Source: Massilia sp. (lineage in GTDB: Bacteria > Pseudomonadota > Gammaproteobacteria > Burkholderiales > Burkholderiaceae_D). Taken from it: a stretch of 18,570 nucleotides of DNA. Where the stretch lies: positions 1 to 18,570 of the forward strand of contig JAQGNM010000604.1 in assembly GCA_028291845.1 (NCBI GenBank), written 5' to 3'. The translations under genes were made by a program, and so were the position numbers. The stretch's first letter is position 1. The number at the start of each line of letters is the position of its first letter. The notes below the pieces were generated by a model. That model ran no database searches, was not told where the DNA came from, and worked only from the letters and a program-made list of their open reading frames with translations. Shown here one piece after another: positions 13,951 to 18,570 of the stretch.

Positions 13951-15410
13951 CGCCCGGTATTGGGGGCGCGAAGACAGGCGGCAAAATCCTCGAATGCGCC
14001 ATAAGCGGGCGGCGCCGCACGGGTGGCGGCGCACAGGTCGGCCGGCGCGGCAGTTGCGGCGCCGGCGCGGCGCGGGGCCGCAGCCGGCCCGCCCTGCCAC
14101 GAAAAGTCGAATTCGGCGGGAGCGCGAAACAGCGAGCGCAGCGGGTGGTAACCGAGGTAGGCATACGCCGGCGGCGTGCTGCGATTGTCGTTCTCGCGCA
14201 CCAGGCCGCCATCGCGGCCGCGGATCGGCCCGTCGATGAGATTACCTTCGAGGGTCGCGCTCGATGCCGGGAAACGCACGTCGATGCCGCCGGTATCGAC
14301 CAGGGTGTTGTGCGTCAGCTTGCTGTCGGCGGCACTGTTGAGATAGATGCCGACGTCTGAACAGGAGGCGATCAGATTGGCGCGGATGACGCCCTGGTCC
14401 TGCTCGGTGACGCAGCGGCGGTCGCGACAGAAATCCTTGCCGGTGCCGCCCCCGCCCAGCGACAAGCCGATACTCTGGCCGGGATTGCCGCGCAAGCGGT
14501 GCTCGCACAGCACCGTGTTTTGTTCGAAGACGTTGCCGCTGCCGCCGCCCTTGAAGAACGCGCCGTAGCTGACCCGGTTACCGTCGGTCTTGATGAAGTC
14601 GGTGATGACGTTGCGCCGCACCGTCCAGCCGCTGGCGGCGACCAGGTCGATCGGCGTGACCGGATTCACGGTGCGGCGCACATGGCTGTTGGACAGCACG
14701 GTTCCCTCGATCAGGCCGCTATCGGGAAAAACCTGGTTCTCCCCATTGATCTTGAAGTGGGCGTTAAAGTCGAAAATCGTGTTATTGAGCGAAACAAAAT
14801 GGTGCGCCGCGCCGACCACGTGGAACGCGTGCTCGCAGTAGGAATCCTCGCTGCACGTGCCGCGCAGCGACAGGTTTTCAAAGCGCCAGTACGGCGCGCT
14901 GACCTTGAAACCCTCCGTGGTATCGAATTCGATCAGGACACTGCCGGCGTCGATGGCGCGCACCGTCACCGGCATGCCGGCCCGGCCCGGACGGGCGACA
15001 TTGATCTTGTCGGTAAACCGGTAGGTGCCCGGCAACAGGGTAATGGTGTCGCCCGGTTCGGCGCGCGCGATGGCGGCCACGACCTCGGCGCTGCTGCCCG
15101 CCAGCACGGTCGCGCCGGCCGGGGAATCGGCGCTGTGTTTTGGCAAGGTCATCGGCAAGGCCACCGGCAGGGCCGGCAGCGGCGCCAACTCCGGCGTAGC
15201 GCGGTCCTGTGCGCGCAGCCAATGGCCGGCCCAGCGTCCGACCGCCTCGATCAGCGGATTGTGGCCCTCGCTGCGCCGCTCGACATAGGGACCGAGCGAA
15301 CGGGGCATGATGCCGGCCCGGTCGAGCGCCCACAGCGCGGCGCCGGCGCCCACGCAGGCCAGTACCATCGCCGTGCCCACCAACACGAGCAGGGTCCGCT
15401 TCACGCGCAT
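13947..15410 (-). CDS. Membrane-anchored right-handed beta-helix protein (possible polysaccharide lyase or binding protein)
   Basis: A 487-residue protein from the ATG at 15410; GGAG lies six bases upstream, better than an in-frame start at 15455. MRVKRTLLVLVGTAMVLACVG opens one N-terminal hydrophobic segment (about 6-28), a signal anchor or signal peptide. After a Pro/Ala-rich linker, GDTITLLPGTYRF marks the first coil of a chondroitinase-B/pectate-lyase-like beta helix. Repeated Asn-rich rungs follow (SLNNTIFDFN, VRRNVITDF, FEQNTVLC, IRANLIASC, LTHNTLVDT, LEGNLIDG). Several cysteines (TCSEDSYCEH, DFCRDRRC) may form disulfides, in line with a periplasmic location. The C-terminal 60 residues are Ala/Pro-rich. 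The role is inferred: degrading, modifying or binding the EPS in the periplasm. It is the last gene of the prsK-prsR-ydcF-type unit, 11 bp after the previous stop. Confidence 0.82.
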   Translation of the reverse strand: MRVKRTLLVLVGTAMVLACVGAGAALWALDRAGIMPRSLGPYVERRSEGHNPLIEAVGRWAGHWLRAQDRATPELAPLPALPVALPMTLPKHSADSPAGATVLAGSSAEVVAAIARAEPGDTITLLPGTYRFTDKINVARPGRAGMPVTVRAIDAGSVLIEFDTTEGFKVSAPYWRFENLSLRGTCSEDSYCEHAFHVVGAAHHFVSLNNTIFDFNAHFKINGENQVFPDSGLIEGTVLSNSHVRRTVNPVTPIDLVAASGWTVRRNVITDFIKTDGNRVSYGAFFKGGGSGNVFEQNTVLCEHRLRGNPGQSIGLSLGGGGTGKDFCRDRRCVTEQDQGVIRANLIASCSDVGIYLNSAADSKLTHNTLVDTGGIDVRFPASSATLEGNLIDGPIRGRDGGLVRENDNRSTPPAYAYLGYHPLRSLFRAPAEFDFSWQGGPAAAPRRAGAATAAPADLCAATRAAPPAYGAFEDFAACLRAPNTGR

Positions 15411-15416
15411 GAAAAT

Positions 15417-15420
15417 CTCC
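15417..15420 (-). promoter_or_regulatory. Ribosome binding site of the beta-helix gene
   Basis: GGAG on the minus strand, six bases before the ATG at 15410; this decides the start over an earlier in-frame ATG at 15455 that lies within the preceding gene. Confidence 0.5.
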
Positions 15421-15421
15421 G

Positions 15422-16162
15422 TCAGGAAAATTGGTAACGTACCAGGCCGAGCCACTCATAAATGGCATAGTACGAGCGGCGCAGGTTTTCGGCAGTCGGC
15501 ATCAGCTCGCCAGGATTGAAGCCGCGCGCCGTTACATAGAAGGTCGGACCCGGGACCACCTGCAGCCCTGCCCGTTCGAAGGCAATGCGGGCGCGCCGCA
15601 TGTGCATCGCGTTGGTCACCAGCACCACCCGGCTGACGCCGTCGCGCCGGAGCATGGCCGCCGACATGCTGGCGTTTTCAGCGGTCGTGGCGGAGTGCAT
15701 CTCGATCCAGCGCACTTGCACGCCGAAAGCGCTGTTGAACAGCCGTGCCATGCCCGCCGCCAGCGGCTCGTCGTCGGGGTCCTTGCTGATCAAGCCGCCG
15801 GTGACCAGCAACGGTAAGCCGCTCAGGCGCGCCAGGTGGGCGCCGTAAGCCATCCGTTCGAGCGCGACAAAATCGGGCACGTTATGACCGCCATATTCAG
15901 GACTGTGCTTGATACGACCGGCGCTGAGCACCACGATGGCCTGCGCGCTGGCGCCGGCCTGGCTGGCATCGAGGGTCGGTTCGAGCAATTCGAGGGGGCG
16001 AGCCAGCAGCCAGGAACCGACTCCCGTGCTCAGTACGTAAAGCAGCGCCATGGCGCTCCCGCACAGCCATTTGCCGAGCAGTGGACGGCGACGCCAGACC
16101 AGCACGCCGATGGCGAACAGCAGCATCAGGCTGCCGGGCGGCAGCAGCAAATCCTTGCACAA
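15422..16162 (-). CDS. YdcF/ElyC-type DUF218 membrane protein
   Basis: About 246 residues. Two N-terminal hydrophobic segments (LLLPPGSLMLLFAIGVLVW and the stretch around LCGSAMALLYVLSTG) precede a soluble DUF218 domain. The domain shows AIVVLSAG (75-82), LLVTGG (118-123), TTAENASMSAAML and LVTNAMHMRRARIAFERAG, the usual family motifs. ElyC of this family affects undecaprenyl-lipid carrier use in envelope synthesis, which fits an EPS locus; the enzymatic activity is not established. The start is unclear: family members begin a few residues before the LLLPPG segment, but the frame offers only TTG (16162) or CTG (16189, overlapping the PrsR stop as CTGA). The first ATG at 16126 would cut the first membrane helix. 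I report the TTG; the gene is probably translationally coupled to prsR. Confidence 0.82.
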   Translation of the reverse strand: MCKDLLLPPGSLMLLFAIGVLVWRRRPLLGKWLCGSAMALLYVLSTGVGSWLLARPLELLEPTLDASQAGASAQAIVVLSAGRIKHSPEYGGHNVPDFVALERMAYGAHLARLSGLPLLVTGGLISKDPDDEPLAAGMARLFNSAFGVQVRWIEMHSATTAENASMSAAMLRRDGVSRVVLVTNAMHMRRARIAFERAGLQVVPGPTFYVTARGFNPGELMPTAENLRRSYYAIYEWLGLVRYQFS

Positions 16163-16185
16163 GGTCGCCAGTAAGCCGCTCAGGT

Positions 16186-17547
<1,362 letters not shown>

Positions 17548-17561
17548 GATGGATCCTCTGA

Positions 17562-18570
17562 TCAGACTGGTGCGGCGGCAACCGGTGCCTGGTAGGGCCG
17601 CAGGGCAATCGTAAATGTGGAGCCGAGTCCGGGACGGCTGCGCACGCGCAGCTCTCCGCCCAGTTCGGTAATATATTCCCGGCTTTCAAACACACCGATG
17701 CCCATGCCGGCCGACTTGGTCGAGTCGAAGGGTTTGAACAGGCGCTCGCGGATAAAATCTTCGCTCATGCCTTCGCCCGTGTCGGTGATTTCGATCTCGA
17801 CGCCGTCGCGGGTGCCCATCTTGCAGGTGCCGACGCGGATCATGACGTTGCCGTCGCGCGGCGTCGCTTCGATGGCGTTCTGGATCAAGTGGCCGACCAC
17901 CCGCTCGAGGCGCTCGCGGTCGGCCACCACCAGCAGTCCCGGCGTTTCGACCAGCAAATGCGGATGCGGCTCGAAGGCGCTTTTCAGTGCCACCGCCTGG
18001 CGCACCACCTGGTCCAGCGCCAGCGGCACCGGCTGCTCGGCGTTTTCGGTACGGCTCAGCTTTTGCAACAGCAGTTTCATTTTCTGCACCGAATGGTTCA
18101 AGGTCTCGAGCATGTCGCGCTGAAATTCCGGGTTGTCCTTGTGCTTTTCGGCATTGGCGTTCATCAAAGACAGCTGGGCCACCAGGTTTTTCAGGTCGTG
18201 CACCACGAAGGTGGACATGCGGTTGAACGACTCGAACTGGCGCGCCACCATCAGCGCGTTGGAGGCGTCTTCCTGGGCCAGGTGGCTGGCCGCCTGATTG
18301 CCGGCGATTTCCAGGACGTCGAAAATCTCCCAGTTCAGTTTCAGGGGGCTGCGCGCATGCTGCAGCACGACGAAGCCCGACAGTTTTTCATGCAGCATCA
18401 GCGGCACCACCATCCAGCGGCGTGGGTAGTCCAGCAGCCAGTCCGGCACGGCCAGCCCCTCGTACTTGTCGGGACTGGCGACGTATTCGTCGAGATCGAT
18501 GACCCACTGGGTGCTCTCGAGGAACTGGCAAAACGGCGAGTTGGCCGGCTCGGCGTGCGCGCCGGCCGGC
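17562..18570 (-). CDS. prsK: PrsK: PEP-CTERM system histidine kinase, C-terminal part (runs off the window)
   Basis: The frame is open to the right edge, giving about 336 residues of the C-terminal part; the GTG at 18449 is internal. The visible N-terminal portion (PFCQFLESTQWVIDLDEY, then SPDKYEGLAVPDWLLDYPRR) and the following VPLMLHEKLSGFVVL belong to a GAF-like sensor domain of this kinase family. STFVVHDLKNLVAQLSLM is the H-box, with the phospho-histidine at about nt 18200. HLIQNAIEAT is the N-box, DTGEGM the first ATP-binding glycine box, MGIGVFESREYI the lid region, and GLGSTFTIALP-like residues end the HATPase. The full family protein also has an N-terminal membrane region, which would lie to the right of this window. 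It phosphorylates PrsR, 14 bp downstream. The signal sensed is unknown. Confidence 0.92.
   Translation of the reverse strand, partial: PAGAHAEPANSPFCQFLESTQWVIDLDEYVASPDKYEGLAVPDWLLDYPRRWMVVPLMLHEKLSGFVVLQHARSPLKLNWEIFDVLEIAGNQAASHLAQEDASNALMVARQFESFNRMSTFVVHDLKNLVAQLSLMNANAEKHKDNPEFQRDMLETLNHSVQKMKLLLQKLSRTENAEQPVPLALDQVVRQAVALKSAFEPHPHLLVETPGLLVVADRERLERVVGHLIQNAIEATPRDGNVMIRVGTCKMGTRDGVEIEITDTGEGMSEDFIRERLFKPFDSTKSAGMGIGVFESREYITELGGELRVRSRPGLGSTFTIALRPYQAPVAAAPV

Noticed and set aside
12739..14100. Minus-strand open frame of 453 codons, and a plus-strand frame at 12741-14360
   Set aside because: Both overlap flippase copy 2 and have compositions dominated by Arg, Gly, Gln, Ala and His with no recognisable fold; they are shadows.
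14499..15437. Plus-strand open frame of 312 codons
   Set aside because: It is antisense to the beta-helix gene, which has a signal anchor, a ribosome site and Asn-ladder repeats; the plus product has no motif.

Overview
The window is a dense, GC-rich polysaccharide locus. I infer a betaproteobacterium of the Burkholderiales, most like Oxalobacteraceae (Massilia, Duganella or Janthinobacterium type). The reasons are the PrsK/PrsR two-component pair at the right end, the two exosortase-A-associated alpha/beta-hydrolase paralogs with an acyl carrier protein in the middle, and the composition. No rRNA, tRNA, CRISPR array, transposase or exosortase gene was seen, so the assignment to an XrtA/PEP-CTERM exopolysaccharide (EPS) cluster rests on these marker families.

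Layout. (1) Positions 1-5301, minus strand: a leftward operon that starts with a family 2 glycosyltransferase (GT2), overlaps by ATGA into an ATP-grasp protein fused to a low-molecular-weight tyrosine phosphatase (LMW-PTP), then runs into a polysaccharide deacetylase, a second GT2 and a membrane acyltransferase cut by the window edge. (2) Positions 5302-5754: a 453-bp divergent intergenic region. (3) Positions 5755-13950, mostly plus strand: a Wzx-type flippase, then acyl carrier protein, hydrolase 2 and hydrolase 1 with ATGA overlaps, a GT2, an oppositely oriented membrane acyltransferase, a GT-A-like putative glycosyltransferase, and a second flippase clearly paralogous to the first. (4) Positions 13947-18570, minus strand: PrsK (cut by the edge), PrsR, a YdcF/ElyC-type DUF218 membrane protein and a membrane-anchored right-handed beta-helix protein, read leftward and meeting the second flippase head-on at a shared CTAG palindrome.

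How the parts fit (inference). The glycosyltransferases would build a lipid-linked repeat unit and the two flippases would move it across the inner membrane. The deacetylase and the two acyltransferases would adjust its acylation. The ACP/hydrolase cassette is the known but biochemically unexplained companion of exosortase-A EPS loci. PrsK/PrsR is a sigma-54-type regulatory pair that in other species controls PEP-CTERM genes. The beta-helix protein could bind or cut the polymer.

Most unusual points: the ATP-grasp/LMW-PTP fusion, the paralogous flippases bracketing the ACP/hydrolase cassette, and the absence of a serine nucleophile in both alpha/beta-hydrolases. I saw no clear sign of a wholly new defence or mobile system.
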